DNA of 64,000 bases from Lucinisca nassula (taxonomy: Eukaryota > Mollusca > Bivalvia > Lucinida > Lucinidae), in the NCBI GenBank assembly GCA_963580285.1, contig OY757015.1, forward strand, positions 127,130,188-127,194,187, given 5' to 3'. The position numbers and the translations under genes are program-made. Below, piece after piece: positions 28,020 through 39,091 of this stretch. The notes under the pieces were generated by a model. That model searched no databases. It worked only from the letters and a program-made list of their open reading frames with translations, and was not told the origin of the DNA. Each line of letters opens with the position of its first letter. Within the stretch, counting starts at the first letter, position 1.

Positions 28020-29640
28020 GAACGGTTTTGTGTCAAGTAATATATTTATTTAACGTCGGATCAATTTTACAAACATTTAAACACAGGTCCACAGGTGTAA
28101 GCAATGAAATAACCCCTTACCTTGCCATTTTATTCCAAAAGTCACTCAACACAGGTCCCAAAGGACTGGACGAAAGCATGTGTTACCACCATCTTCAAAA
28201 AGGGGGATAAGAGCGACCCCATTAATTATCGCCCATATCACTAACATGCATTCTTTGCAAAGTGATGGAGCACATTGTAGCTTCTAGCCTGTCCAAGCAT
28301 CTTAACTGTAACAATATATTGTATGACCTCCAATATGGTTTCAGAGAGATGAGGTCTTGTGAAACCCAGCTGATCCCGTTAGTTGAGGAGCTTGCACTAA
28401 ACACTTCACAAGGTCGCCAAACTGACCTTATCTTATTAGTAAATCCTTCGACAGAGTAAATCACTTAAAGCTGCTTCACAAACTTCACCAACATAGTGTG
28501 AGAGGCAAAACTCTGTCCTGGATCAAAGCATTTCTGATTGAGCGTTCTCAAACAGTAGTACTGGAGGGTGAATACTCATCAGAAATCCCTGTAAATTCTG
28601 GAGTCCCACAAGGTTCTGTGCTTGGTCCCTTACTATTCCTCCTTTACATAAACGACCTACCTGAGAATATACAATCATAGGTCCGACTTTTTGCTGATGA
28701 TACAGCTATTTACATCACAGTCAATAACCAGGACGACTCTGACACACTCCAAAATGACATTCACACCTTACAAACATTTTTTTTTGGTTTGGGTTTAAGG
28801 CCCTTTCAAGATTATTTCACTCATATCGAGCCGATCGTTAATCATAGGTGGGCGAAAACCGGAGTACCCGGAGAAAAACCACCTGACCTTCCGTTGCAGA
28901 ACTTGGCGTCTCACACGTGACCCAAGCGAGGCTCGAACCCACGGCGGTGAGAGACCTAATGACTAAGAGTCAGCGCTCTTATCCATTAGGCCACGGAGGC
29001 CCGTACCTTACAAACATGGGAAACACTGTGGGATATGGATATTAATCCAAGTAAGTGTCAAGTCTTACACATAACAAAATCCAGGCATCCAGCTCAGCAC
29101 ATCTGCATGCTACATGGACAGGCACTAGAAGCAGTTGGGTTAACAGCAATTACTCCCCTTATGCTAGTGTTACAAGCATACAAAACTCACTAGGGTGGCG
29201 ATTACTGACAGGCGAGCCGACGCCCGCCTGATACTATTTTACAAAATAGAAAATAGTCTAGTTGCTGTTCCCGTTCCTACATATATTAGCCATCCTATCA
29301 GATTGACCAGGCATATGCATCCCCTTCACTACGTCCAGATACCGACTACAGCCAGCTACCGTAAATACTCTTTTTTCCCTTGGCCATCGTACAGTGGAAT
29401 CAACTTCCCCATCATCTTCCTGTCCTCCAAGACCATGAGTCATTTAGGAAAGGGGTAAGGACAGTGTCAAACTATATGCCCTAATCCACAACACTTGTTT
29501 TTATCTGATTTTATTCTCTTCTGTAACATAAACTTTTAACTTTTCCTTGATACTGTCTCACTTTTATTTCTTTTACTTTGTCTTGGAAGAGGCCTCTGCG
29601 CACACACCTGCACGATAGTCCTCTTAACGGGGTTGCTGCA
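28020..29640 (+). pseudogene. LINE (Jockey/CR1-type RT), broken by a SINE
   Basis: RT motifs run in order over two frames: [84 protein letters not shown]. The family catalyses target-primed reverse transcription. A SINE (28778-29004, 13-bp duplication) interrupts it, and after the SINE the WDMDINPSKCQVLHITKSRH motif continues. Frameshifts occur near 28200 and 28440 and there are stops near 29190; the C-terminal region is decayed. The 3' end is GGGGTTGCTGCAGTATAAAT followed by an (AGAT)n tail. Endonuclease domain missing (5' truncated). Confidence 0.8.
28778..29004 (-). mobile_element. SINE S1 inserted in LINE, with TSD
   Basis: Flanked by a 13-bp direct repeat ACCTTACAAACAT (28765-28777 and 29005-29017). 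Poly-T at the plus-strand left side is its A tail. Box-B-like GGGTTCGAGCCTC is intact. Long A-tail and TSD indicate LINE-mediated retroposition. Confidence 0.88.
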
Positions 29641-29670
29641 GTATAAATAGATAGAGATAGATAGATAATT

Positions 29671-30990
29671 GAAACATCAATAGCGGAAAACAAAAAGGAC
29701 AGTTACTTTCCCACAAAATGGTCAATAGGCTATCCAAAATAAAATAATATAAGCGACACAAACACACACAGACAAACCATAACAAAAATAATCCCCGACA
29801 GAAGAACCGCCTTGGAACGGTCAGTGGAAACGAATTCCACTTGGGGTGGGGTGGGGGGGGGGGCTTAAATCGATTTTACGTGGCCACAATCCTCGCCCTT
29901 ACTTCCGTCGCGATTAAGACAAATAATTTGTTTAGTCCGCATGAAAGCCTCCCGACTCATCAGTGCACATCTCCGTGAACACAAAAATCAAACAACCACA
30001 GAGATGAAACGACAGTGAGGACTCGACAGCAAGAAACCACTGAAATGCTGGAGCAAAAGAAAACCAACAGTTAGACTCCGATGGGCCCGACCAGAGATAC
30101 AGCATCAGGTACCAACCAACATAAGTCTTTACGCTGGAACCGTCATAGAATCTGAGGCCTGACCCACCGGCATGCAATTAAAGAGGGAAGCAAAGTTGTT
30201 AACCGTGATTGGGTTAACTACCATGTATGCAGTCTGTCGTATAACATTTATGTTGTACCCATTCTTTTTATATCGAAGAATGATTTTACGAAATTGGGTG
30301 CTGAAGTCATTGCGGTTATATAGTTTTCTGAATGTATATACTTAGTCACCATAAAATTCGGATTACGATAGACCTTGTTGCAGAAGAGATTTAAATCCAA
30401 TATTGAATTTAGAAATTAAATCAGAATGACGTCTTTTCAATTTCAAAAAGGCTTTGCGTTGTTTATGGCACCGATAACCTTGATTAAGAAGTTTAGCCGT
30501 TAACAACTTATTACGAATGTTGAAGTCAGTTACATGAATACACACTCAGGCAACTCGAATTAATTGCGAAATATAAACGCCATAGGATGGTGCAGGAGGA
30601 ACGTCACCATCCAAAAAGGGAAAATTTACAATCTCAAAATCAAAATCATCGCGTTTATCATAAAATTTTGCAAGAAACAAACCCATCTACAATAGATAGA
30701 TGTAAATCCAAAAACGGGGCCTCGGTATCAGAAAAAATTGCTTTATTTAACTGAAGTTCTGGGGAGTAAATTTGGCTGATCAAACCATCGAAATAGGTAT
30801 TATCAATATTTAATAAATCATCCAAATATCTAGACGTGGAGCTAAAAGCTTCAATGCTTTCTGAATGGTTTTTAGCAGAAATGGACAGCATAAAGTCTCT
30901 CTCATTACAAAACAAAAACAGATCAGCCACAAGTGGTGCCCAATTAGTATCCATCGGAATACCCACAACTTGTCTAAATAACTTAGTACC
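29671..30990 (-). pseudogene. Penelope-like element copy A
   Basis: The PLE family of this window, minus strand. Reading from 30990 down: GIPMDTNWAPLVADLFLFCN, STSRYLDDLLNIDNTYFDGL, APFLDLHLSIVDGFVSCK, then the C-terminal GVYISQLIRVA.. region, then the ~560-bp 3' UTR to 29671. Stops and frameshifts break it, and Gly of the GIPMGTN motif is D. The 3' end stops at the (GATA)n tail of the LINE just upstream. Confidence 0.75.
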
Positions 30991-31194
30991 AAAAGGAAGG
31001 TATGTCAAAGTTTCATGTCAAGATCTTGTGTCGAGAAGACTAACACTGTAAGGTTTCATGTATGCCATATGCCAAAGTCTTACACAGAAGAGGTTCAGTG
31101 AAGCATATCTCAGCAGGTCATAGTTGTTATTCAGAACCAGAATCAAAATTTTAACTGGTGACATGTGATATGGCAAATTAGTCCCTAATTCTCA

Positions 31195-31345
31195 TCAAAT
31201 AGATAAACTTAGCTACACTATCCTCTGCATCTTAAACTGTTGAAATGATCGAATCTGGAAGGGCATTCCAATCTCTATTGGTTCGAGGGTAGAACGATTC
31301 TTTACAGAGTCATTTCTTGCAGAAGGGTTCTGAAACGCCAGTGAA
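31195..31345 (-). pseudogene. LINE C-terminal fragment
   Basis: Minus-strand SFYPRTNRDWNALPDSII resembles the C-terminal FFxRTxxxWNSLP motif of CR1/Jockey-type LINEs, also seen at 32300. Short and broken. Confidence 0.5.
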
Positions 31346-31397
31346 TGATCAGAATCAGAATTGGTACTGATGACACGTCAAATGACCAATTTGACTG

Positions 31398-31525
31398 GAC
31401 AGGCTAAGTCCTTCTAAGCGGTTCACCAGTACTCATGTGTACGTGGTCAGTTTCAGCTCTACAAGGATGCAGCATGCAGGCCAATCTATTTATTCAAGAC
31501 CCGATTGGCGGGGGCAGTTATAGAT
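31398..31525 (-). mobile_element. S4 SINE-like fragment
   Basis: GACAGGCTAAGTCCTTCTAAG to CAAGACCCGATTGGCGGGGG. A fragment of the same family in the opposite orientation lies at 31613-31693 (GGATTGCATGCTGCTTCCAC). Confidence 0.55.
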
Positions 31526-31693
31526 TCTGAGAAAAAAAAAAAAACAACGTCTAAACTACACAAAACATCTACTATTTGTGCGCAATACGACAAAATGCTT
31601 CGAGTGACGTACATCGGTGCTTGTAGATTGGATTGCATGCTGCTTCCACGCAGAGCTGAAACCAACCGCACACGAGCACTGGTAAACCATTCC

Positions 31694-31982
31694 ACGACGG
31701 AAGTATGTGCGAGAATTGCAGCGCGTAAAATCGTTTTAAGCATCCAGTGGAAATCGTTTCACTGACCGTTCCAAGGCGACTCTTCTGTCGCGGTTTATGT
31801 TTATCATGGTTTGTCATTGAGTGTGTGTATCGCTTGTATTTTTTTCTTTTGGATAGCCAGTTGGCCATTTGATGGGAAAGCAACTGTTCTTTTGGCTTTC
31901 CGCTATTGATGTTTCCATTAGAATCTAGTTGTTTCACGTTTGTGTTTCTTTCCCTTTGATGTCTCTGATGGGAGCATTGGGT
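31694..31982 (+). mobile_element. PLE 3' UTR copy B
   Basis: Only the last ~290 bp of the PLE 3' UTR (CGACGGAAG.., CACTGACCGTTCCAAGGCG, GTTGTTTCACGTTTGTGTTT, TTGTATCGATTCCTGATC). The terminal GATC merges into an (ATCT)n tract. Confidence 0.7.
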
Positions 31983-32018
31983 TAATTGTATCGATTCCTG
32001 ATCTATCTATCTATCTAC

Positions 32019-32102
<84 letters not shown>
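31978..32102. repeat. (ATCT)n microsatellite / LINE tail
   Basis: About 30 tetranucleotide units. On the minus strand it is the (ATAG)n tail of the LINE that follows (..CCCAGTATAGATAGATAG). Confidence 0.85.
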
Positions 32103-33112
32103 ACTGGGTCGGTCATATTTGCTAATTACCTCAATTAGGTGGGTGGCTAAATTTAGAATTTAGCTTAAAAAAAGAAGAAACAAAGAGCACACTGGATGAG
32201 TTCTTAAAACTATCTACAATCTGATTAACAAAGGTACACTAAAACGCATACCCCTGAGTCCCAATCTACACTGTAAGGGCTTTGAACTCCTCTGCGGACT
32301 TGGCATCTACCGCAGACGAGGGAAGACTATTCCACTGAGGAATAGTTCTGGAAAAAAAAGAATGTTTTAGGGCATCATTATAGGCCAGATACCTACGATA
32401 TTGTTTGTTATTTACTTTTGATGCCCTTGTTTGTGTTGAAGCTGACACAAGGGTCAAGTATTTATCTTTATCCAGAGACACTGTACCAGAAGGTAATTTT
32501 AAGAGGACTGCTCAAGACTTGCCTCATGGGACGGCCACTCCAACTCGCTAAGCATGTTACCGACATTGCCCTTATTTCGCCAGATCGCCGACATGTCCAT
32601 CGAGTTGCTGTCCTTCTCAACCTGCTCAATATGAGTTTTAATATGGGGATGCCAAATGGGTGATGCATATTCAAGTTGAGGGCGAACCAATGTTGTATAT
32701 ATGCAACATCCTTTGTCTGCCTAGCTGCAAAAGCCAAATTACGTCTTAAAATCCTAAAGTCCTAGTTGCTTTTGATGTATTCTCTGAAATATGATGACCC
32801 CAATCAAGATCGTCAGTGATGGTGATACCAAGATATTTGGCGGATTGAATCTGCTCCGAAGTTTGGTGGGGTAGTGAATAATCAAACTTAATCTGATTGT
32901 CAGGAAAATGTCGTGACAACCTCATCGAATAACATTTGGCCACATTTCAAACTTCATCTGCCAATCGGCCTCCCACTGTGCTAGTCGGTCCAGGTCATCT
33001 TGTAAATAAGACAGTCAGAAGGAGAGTATATATTCCTATACAGTACACACTCATCAGCCAACAAACATACAGATGACCTGATATTATCGGGGAGATCATT
33101 TATGAATACTAA
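32103..33112 (-). pseudogene. LINE (CR1/Jockey-type), 3' half of a split copy
   Basis: Minus-strand RT C-terminal and thumb regions: FINDLPDNIRSSVCLLADEC (FADD box with E for the second D), FNVAKCYSMRL-type, SAKYLGITITDDLDWGHHIS, ATRTLGFLRRNLAFAARQTK, IWHPHIKTHIEQVEKD, HSFFSRTIPQWNSLPSSAVD. Several frames, so decayed. The preceding RT part continues at 45747-45970, on the far side of the HM3 element. Confidence 0.75.
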
Positions 33113-34197
33113 ACAAGAGGCCCATGGGCCACTATGTTCACCAGAGCTCAGGTGGGCACTGCCCAATTGCAGCCATGTATTTTAACATAATATCATTTTA
33201 ATCTGCCAAATGAACCCCTATATCCAAATGAGCACCCATATGGACTCAGTATGTGAAACATTAGGCCTTTTATGAAGTAGAGGGGGTGGGGCATGGACAA
33301 TATGAAGCCCTGGTTGGTATCACTAAATTTGTCTTATCACAAAGAACAAGAATATATATGGTTTAGCAGTGGGGATCTGCATGGCTGGAGATATAAGGCC
33401 TCTTAAACAGTGGAGGGGTTGGAGCATGCCCTGTCGATCCCAGGAAAGCCCATGATTGTTGTCCCTAAATGTGTCTTATCATAAGGACCAAGTATATAAA
33501 TGGCTTAGGGGTGGGAATCTGAACTTTTTCTAAGATATGAGGCCCTTTCATGAAGTGGAAAGGAGAGGACTGGCCCATGCGGACACCCATACAGTAGGTG
33601 TGCTAATAATAAGGAACAAGAACATATATGATTATGGGGTGGGGATTTGAATGGTTTCTGAAATATATGGCCTTTTATGAAGTGGATGGGCGGGGCACAT
33701 TGCCTCAGCACAAAGAGAGCCCCAAGTTGGTGTGACTGAACGAGTCTTACCATAAGGAACAAGAATATATATGGTTTATGGGTGGGGATCTGACCAATTT
33801 CTGAGATATATGGCTTTTAATTAAGTCAAGCGGTGGGGCAAGGCCCGGGCATGCCCCGGGGACTCACAAGCTGGTGTCACTGAATGCGTCTTATCATAAG
33901 GAAGATAAATATATATGGTTTAGGGGTGGGGCTCTGAACAGTTTCTGAGATATAAGGCCTTTTGTGAAGTGCAGGGGTTGGTCAAGGCCCCGGGAGACCC
34001 CAGGTTGGTGTCAATGAATGCGTCTTATCATAAGTGTTATGCATAAGAATTTATTTTTCTGATTCCCACTTGCACCCCACTGTGACCTAATAGTGTTATA
34101 AATATCTTGTTAATCTTCTTATAGAAGATTCTCGAAAACTGAGTCACAGATTAATTACATTTTTGTCAACAACATGTTTACAAGGAAAAGTACTTTA

Positions 34198-34215
34198 GAA
34201 TCTTCTAGAAAGTTC
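34198..34215. promoter_or_regulatory. Heat-shock-element-like array in LTR
   Basis: GAAtcTTCtaGAAagTTC: four perfect alternating nGAAn modules, the known HSF-trimer site arrangement. Also conserved in the 3' LTR. Flanking arrays: GAAgaTTCtcGAA (34124-34136, lost in the 3' LTR) and GAAcaTTCtaGAg (34267-34279, 14 bp before the TATA box, conserved). Confidence 0.75.
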
Positions 34216-34292
34216 GGGGTGGCAATATTTTTAGAAAATTACATCATCTTATTCCACAGCCCTGTGGAACATTCTAGAGAAATCTTAGGGTC

Positions 34293-34300
34293 TATAAAAG
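34293..34300 (+). promoter_or_regulatory. LTR TATA box
   Basis: TATAAAAG; transcription would start about 25-30 bp downstream, near the second TGAGTCA. The same motif is at 44384-44391 in the 3' LTR. Confidence 0.75.
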
Positions 34301-34518
34301 AGCTTGATTTTTCTCATTGAGTCAGACTTTGGAGTTTGATGTTTAGGCATTTAAGAAAAGTTATTTCTAAATTCTGTGTTGGATTGTTAAAGGATATTAC
34401 TTTTCATTTTGGACTGTGAATTCTGTGGGATCAAGGAAAAAAGATTCATTCAGGATATTTCATAACAGAGCTAAGTACATTTAATTTTCTTACTTCTACA
34501 GGTTAAAGTTAACTTGTA

Positions 34519-34524
34519 AATAAA
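34519..34524 (+). promoter_or_regulatory. LTR polyadenylation signal
   Basis: AATAAA, about 63 bp before the LTR end; the equivalent in the 3' LTR is 44609-44614. Confidence 0.7.
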
Positions 34525-34592
34525 TTTTGTTAAAATTTTCCAAAAGGCTTGTTTGCTTTTTCTTTCTGCTACGCCTGGCTCGTAACAGAAAT

Positions 34593-34610
34593 TTGGGGCT
34601 CGTCCGGGAT
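34593..34610 (+). promoter_or_regulatory. Primer-binding site, tRNA-Pro-like
   Basis: TTGGGGCTCGTCCGGGAT lies 5 bp after the LTR. It differs at one position from the tRNA-Pro primer-binding site known from gammaretroviruses (an extra G for T next to TGG). Confidence 0.7.
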
Positions 34611-34887
34611 AAACCATTTCGAGCATTTTAAAACCGACATTTCATGTGACGGCAGGTAATTGTCATTTCTTTTCAAATATAGACTTGGCATTTGCTTCAC
34701 AGGCTTGGTATTTCCCTATAGGCATATAGGGGATTGTCATTTCATGTGAATTGTCATTTCAGGTGAAATAGTACTTGTCATTTCATGTGAAATTCTCGTT
34801 GGGCTTGTCATTTCGAAAAAAAACTTTGTCAAATTAACCTCAATCTGTATTTCCGTAAATACTTTATAAAACAAACAAAAAGCAAAC

Positions 34888-36273
34888 ATGTCGTTTGATT
34901 TGAGAAGCTTTTTGGCTCAGCCTACTCAGGAGTTGTTTAATCTGGCCAAAAGGACAGATTTGCTAGAAACTGCTTCCCATTATGGGGTCACTTCTGTTAA
35001 AACAAGCATGAAAAAACATGAAATAAAGAATATTTTGGTACAGTTTTTTGTTGATGAAGAACTTTTCGATCCATCTGCTTTGTCTCTTATTATGGTCTCT
35101 CATACTGAATTACAAATGAGACAAATTGAAATAGGAAGGCAAATTGAATTAGAGAAGTTAAGATTAGAAATGGAAGAACGAATTCGAAAAGAAAAATTAG
35201 AACAGGAAGAAAAACAAATGGAAATGGAAGAAAGAGAGAAGGAAAAGGAAAGAGAAATGCAGAGACAAATGCAGATGGAAAGATTAGAAATGGAGGAACG
35301 CCTTCAGAAAGAAAAAATCGAAAAAGAAGAGCGACTAGAAATAGACAGAAAAATGGCATTTTCAATTAAAGATGAAGGAACTGGAACTCCAGGGTCAAGA
35401 TAGGGTGAAATCTACCCCTGTTTTTGACTCTGGTAGTTACTTTGATGCCACAAAGCACATCCGATCAGTTCCGCCATTTCAGGAAAAAGAGGTAGATAAG
35501 TATTTTTTGCATTTTGAAAAAGTTGCAGAAAATTTAAAATGGCCAAAAGAGCACTGGACCTTACTTTTACAAAGCGTTGTTGTCGGTAAGGCTAGAGATA
35601 TTTACACTCAGCTAACTGTCGAGCAAAGCTCAGACTATGATCTGGTTAAGGAGCTTATTCTTAAGGCATATGAGTTGGTCCCTGAGGCTTACAGGCAGAA
35701 ATTTAGGAACTGTAAAAAAGAAATTTCCCAGACCCATGTAGAATTTGCTCGAACCAAAGAACAGTTATTTGATAGGTGGTGTTCTTCTAAAAAGTAGGCT
35801 CTGATCATGACAAACTTAGACAGCTTGTCCTTGTTGAAGAGTTCAAACGGTGCATAAATTCAGACATTAAATCTTTTCTCGATGAGAGACAGGTTGAAAC
35901 TTTGGAGGAAGCTTCTCGTTTGGCAGATGATTATGCTTTGACTCATAAAGTCTCATTTGTGAACAGGCCTTATCCTCGAAAACCTTATAATCCACAGACA
36001 GGTCCAAGATTCTATCCCAGTAATCCTTCTGGTAGTTATAGCCATACATCTAGTACTATGCCCAAACTTTCTGGTGAATTTAAAAGCCAGAATCCTTCCA
36101 AACCTTCTGGTGAAAACAGAAGCCCAAATTTTTCCAAACCTTCTGGTGAAAACAAAGACCAGAATCCCTTATCTCAATCTCAAGTAGTTTGTTATTATTG
36201 TAAAAATACAGGTCATTTGATCTCTGAGTGTTTAAAATTAAAGCGAAGAAAGAGAAAGACAAGAGGAACTTAA
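34888..36273 (+). pseudogene. Gag with SCAN-like capsid and zinc knuckle (frameshifted)
   Basis: Starts at ATG 34888 (AAACATGTCG). Domains in order: a short helical region with SMKKHEIKNILVQFF (SAP-like in appearance), a long Glu/Lys/Arg coiled coil (about residues 70-155, repeats of MEERLQKEK type), a capsid region (KYFLHFEKVAENLKWPKEHW), a SCAN-like segment (YRQKFRNCKKEISQTHVEFA, then LRQLVLVEEFKRCI and LEEASRLADDYA), and a CCHC knuckle CYYCKNTGHLISEC. Gag assembles the particle and packages RNA. Frameshifts occur near 35380-35400 and 35790-35800, and gag ends at 36273. Published work derives the vertebrate SCAN domain from Gmr1-like capsids; the resemblance here is read by eye. Confidence 0.82.
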
Positions 36274-36283
36274 GCCTACAGGT

Positions 36284-36709
36284 TTGACTTCTATTAGGCC
36301 AAAACCACAGTCTTGTGTAAGGGAGGAAACTCTTTCTGATATCAAATTACCTAAGACTGATTCAGTTATGGAGATTTATGAACCATTCTTATCAGATGGT
36401 TTTGTGTCACTAAATGGTGACAGTTATGCCCATCCTACCCCTATTAAAATCTTACGAGATACCGGAGCTTCTCAATCTCTTATTCTAGCAGATACTCTGC
36501 CTTTTTCTGAGAAAACTTCTTTGGGCCAAAGTGTCCTTATTCAGGGTGTGGAATGTGGATTTGTTAATGTTCCGCTTCATAACGTTTATTTGTCATCAGA
36601 CTTGGTATCCGGTTCAGTGGCTGTTGGTATTAGACCTTCTTTACCTTTTAAAGGTGTTCATTATTTGCTAGGCAATGACTTAGCTGGAGATAAGGTTGTG
36701 GTAAAGTAG
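36284..36709 (+). pseudogene. Aspartic protease of the Gmr1-type element
   Basis: LRDTGASQSLILADTLPFSE holds the DTG(A/S) active site of retroviral-type proteases; GSVAVGIRPSLPFKGVHYLL and GNDLAG match the flap/C-terminal region. It is in a different frame from the zinc knuckle, with a frameshift or gag-pol shift near 36250. Interrupted after GDKVVV by PLE copy C; the pol frame resumes at ~38885 (NPLLTTNPCTDQPPDPIEQE). Confidence 0.8.
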
Positions 36710-38880
36710 AAGTAAAACAAAGATCAGGAATTGATACAATTAACTTACTCCACCCATCAAAGACACCAAAGGGAAAGAAATACAAACATTAAGCGACCAG
36801 ATCATAATGGAAACCTAAACAAAGGAAGGCCATAAGGACAGTTACTTTCCCACAAAATGGCCATATGGCCATCCAAAACCAAAAGACACAAATGATACAC
36901 AGCAAGTAACAAACAACAACATAAATAAATCGCCACAGAAGAGCCGCCTTGGAACGGTCAGTGGAAGATTTCCACTGGGGGGCTTAAATCGATTTTACGT
37001 GGCCACAATCCTCGCCCTTACTTCCGTCGCGATTTAGACAAATAATTTGTTCAGTCCGCATGAAGGCCTCCTAACTCATCAGTGCAACATCTCCGTGAAC
37101 ACAAAAATCAAAGAACCACAGAGGTGAGACAACGGTGAGGACTCTACAGCAAGAAACCACTGAAATGCTGGAGCAAAAGAAAACCAACAGTTAGACTCCG
37201 ATGAGCCCGACCAGAGACAAAGCATCAAGCTACAACCAACATTATCTCTCTAATTTTTAATAAGCCTTTACGTTGGAGCTGTCATAGAATCTGAGGCCTG
37301 ACCCACCGGCGTGCAATTAAAGAGGGAAGCAAAGTTGCCAACCGTGACTGGGTTAACTACCATGCATGCAGTCTGTCGTATAATATCCATGTTGTACCCA
37401 ATCTTTTTATATTGAAGAATGATTTTACGAAATTGGGTGCTGAAGTCATTGCGGTTAAATATTTTTCTGAATTTATATACTAAGTCACCATAAAATTCGG
37501 GTTCCGATAGACCTTGTTGCAGAAGAGATTTAAGTCCAATATTGAATTTTGAAATTAAATCAGAATGGCGTCTATAAAATTTTGAAAAGGCTTTGCGTAG
37601 TTTATGGTACCGATAACCCTGATTAAGGAGTTTAGCCGTTAATAATTTATTACGAGTGTTGAAGTCAGTTACATGACTACACACTCTAGCAAATCGAATT
37701 AATTGCGAAATATAAACGCCATAGGATGGCGCACTAGGAACATCACCATCCAAAAAAAGGAAAATTTACAATCTCAAAATCAAAGTCATCGCGTTTATCA
37801 TAAATTTTGCACGAAACAAATCCATCTACAATAGATAGATGTAAATCCAAAAACGGGGCCTCGGTATCAGAAGAATTTGCTTTATTTAACTGAAGTTCTA
37901 GGGGGTAAATCTGACTGATCAAACCATCAAAATAGGTATTATCAATATTTAATAAATCATCTAAATATCTAGAAGTAGAGCTAAAAGCTTCAATAATTTC
38001 AGATTGGTTATCAATGGAAAGCGACAAAATGAAGTCTCTTTCATAACAATACAAGAACAGATCAGCCACAAGAGGTGCGCAATTAGTATCCATCGGAATA
38101 CCCACAATTTGTCTAAATAACTTAGTACCGAATCTAATATAAATATTGCCAAGTAGAAAGGTGAGGGCATCACACACTTTCTGACATGACCAAAGTGTAT
38201 AATTCTTATGCTCTTTAGAAGTGAAAAATGCATTTCTGACTTTACATGCAAGATAGAGAGAATCTTCTCTGTGAAAAGCCCATTCAATTAAATCATTAAG
38301 CTTTTCTTTTATAAGATTATGAGGAAGTGTAGTGTAAAGAGTGGAAAAATCGTAGGTAGACAGACTAGAAGCACGAAAATGTCTAGATTTCAATTTATAT
38401 AAAACCTCATTCGAATTTTTTATAGACCAAAACAGATTTCTTCCTGATCTTTCAAAGACTTTATCACAATATTTAATTACATGCGTTTTAATAGCAGTAA
38501 GACAGGAAGTTAATAATTTAGAAAGTTCAGGGGTAGTGCAAGAGCTAGAATTTGTAATAAACCGTGCTTTGTAAGGTTTTTTATGAAGTTTTGGTAACCA
38601 GTATAGCGTAGGAAGCTTGTCTTGGCCTTCGTTAACACACACAGCAAACTTGGTGGCTGAAAGACAAACATGTTTATCTACTATAGCTCTCTCTTCAGCT
38701 AAAGGCTGAAGTTCATAGGCCTTAGTGCCACCAAGCTCCTGCTTAAGCGTGTTAACATAGTGGAGCCGTCACACAACGACGACGTTGTTAGCGGCCTTGT
38801 CTGCAGGGGCCAAAACAAACTTCTTATGAAATTCTTGAATACCTAGTTTAAGATGACGTAAAGACGTCTTGGGCTTAGGA
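36710..38880 (-). mobile_element. Penelope-like element copy C (longest)
   Basis: Inserted in the Gmr1-type pol, minus strand. Holds the RT coding region (37268-38880) and the full 3' UTR (36710-37267), ending in the complement of GATCTTTGTTTTACTTCTAC. 5'-truncated: the upstream part of the reading frame begins at 38880. Confidence 0.82.
37268..38870 (-). pseudogene. PLE reverse transcriptase, two frames
   Basis: Starts with KFVLAPADKAANNVVVV (PLE motif of type KADKGGAVVV), then a stop near 38770, LYWLPKLHKKPYKARFI, TYDFSTLYTTLPHNLI (motif A), FRQIVGIPMDTNCAPLVADL (motif B, D for G), STSRYLDDLLNIDN (motif C, YLDD), APFLDLHLSIVDGF. A frameshift at ~37750 separates a 161-residue C-terminal domain (GDVPSAPSYGVYISQLIRFA..ASDSMTAPT). 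LPKLHK, DFSTLYT and FLDL place it with Penelope-like RTs, which are related to telomerase RT. No GIY-YIG endonuclease follows; a C-terminal domain unlike it takes its place. Confidence 0.8.
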
Positions 38881-38884
38881 GGTA

Positions 38885-39091
38885 ACCCGCTTTTGACTAC
38901 TAATCCTTGCACAGACCAACCGCCTGATCCCATTGAGCAGGAAATTTCTGATCTTTATCCGTCCTGTGCAGTCACAAGGGCTATGGCACGTAAGGCCAAG
39001 CAAACAGATGGGAAACAGGATTTTGATTTCACTAATACCTTTTTGGGTCAGTATTTTAATGACGAGATGACAAGGTCTCTGTCTTCAAAGT
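38885..39091 (+). pseudogene. Gmr1-type pol, linker between PR and INT
   Basis: NPLLTTNPCTDQPPDPIEQE continues the protease frame, then ..SDLYPSCAVTRAMARKAKQT. A hydrophilic linker; interrupted after TRSLSSK by PLE copy D. Confidence 0.75.

Larger units (their letters stand above)
34035..34587 (+). repeat. 5' LTR (553 bp)
   Basis: TG..CA borders. Contains three heat-shock-element-like arrays (34124-34136, 34198-34215, 34267-34279), two AP-1-type TGAGTCA sites (34140-34146, 34318-34324), a TATA box (34293-34300) and AATAAA (34519-34524). Confidence 0.92.

Noticed and set aside
35090..35365. Minus-strand 91-residue Phe/Leu-rich frame (membrane-like)
   Set aside because: Antisense of the Glu/Lys-rich coiled coil of gag.
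37070..37110. CTGATGAG on the minus strand in the PLE 3' UTR as another hammerhead
   Set aside because: No GAAA box or closing stems at the right distance; the sequence recurs in all PLE copies only as part of the UTR.
37743..38642. Telomerase or group II intron reverse transcriptase
   Set aside because: LPKLHK, DFSTLYT and FLDL motifs, the 5'-truncated dispersed copies and the shared 3' UTR fit Penelope-like elements better.
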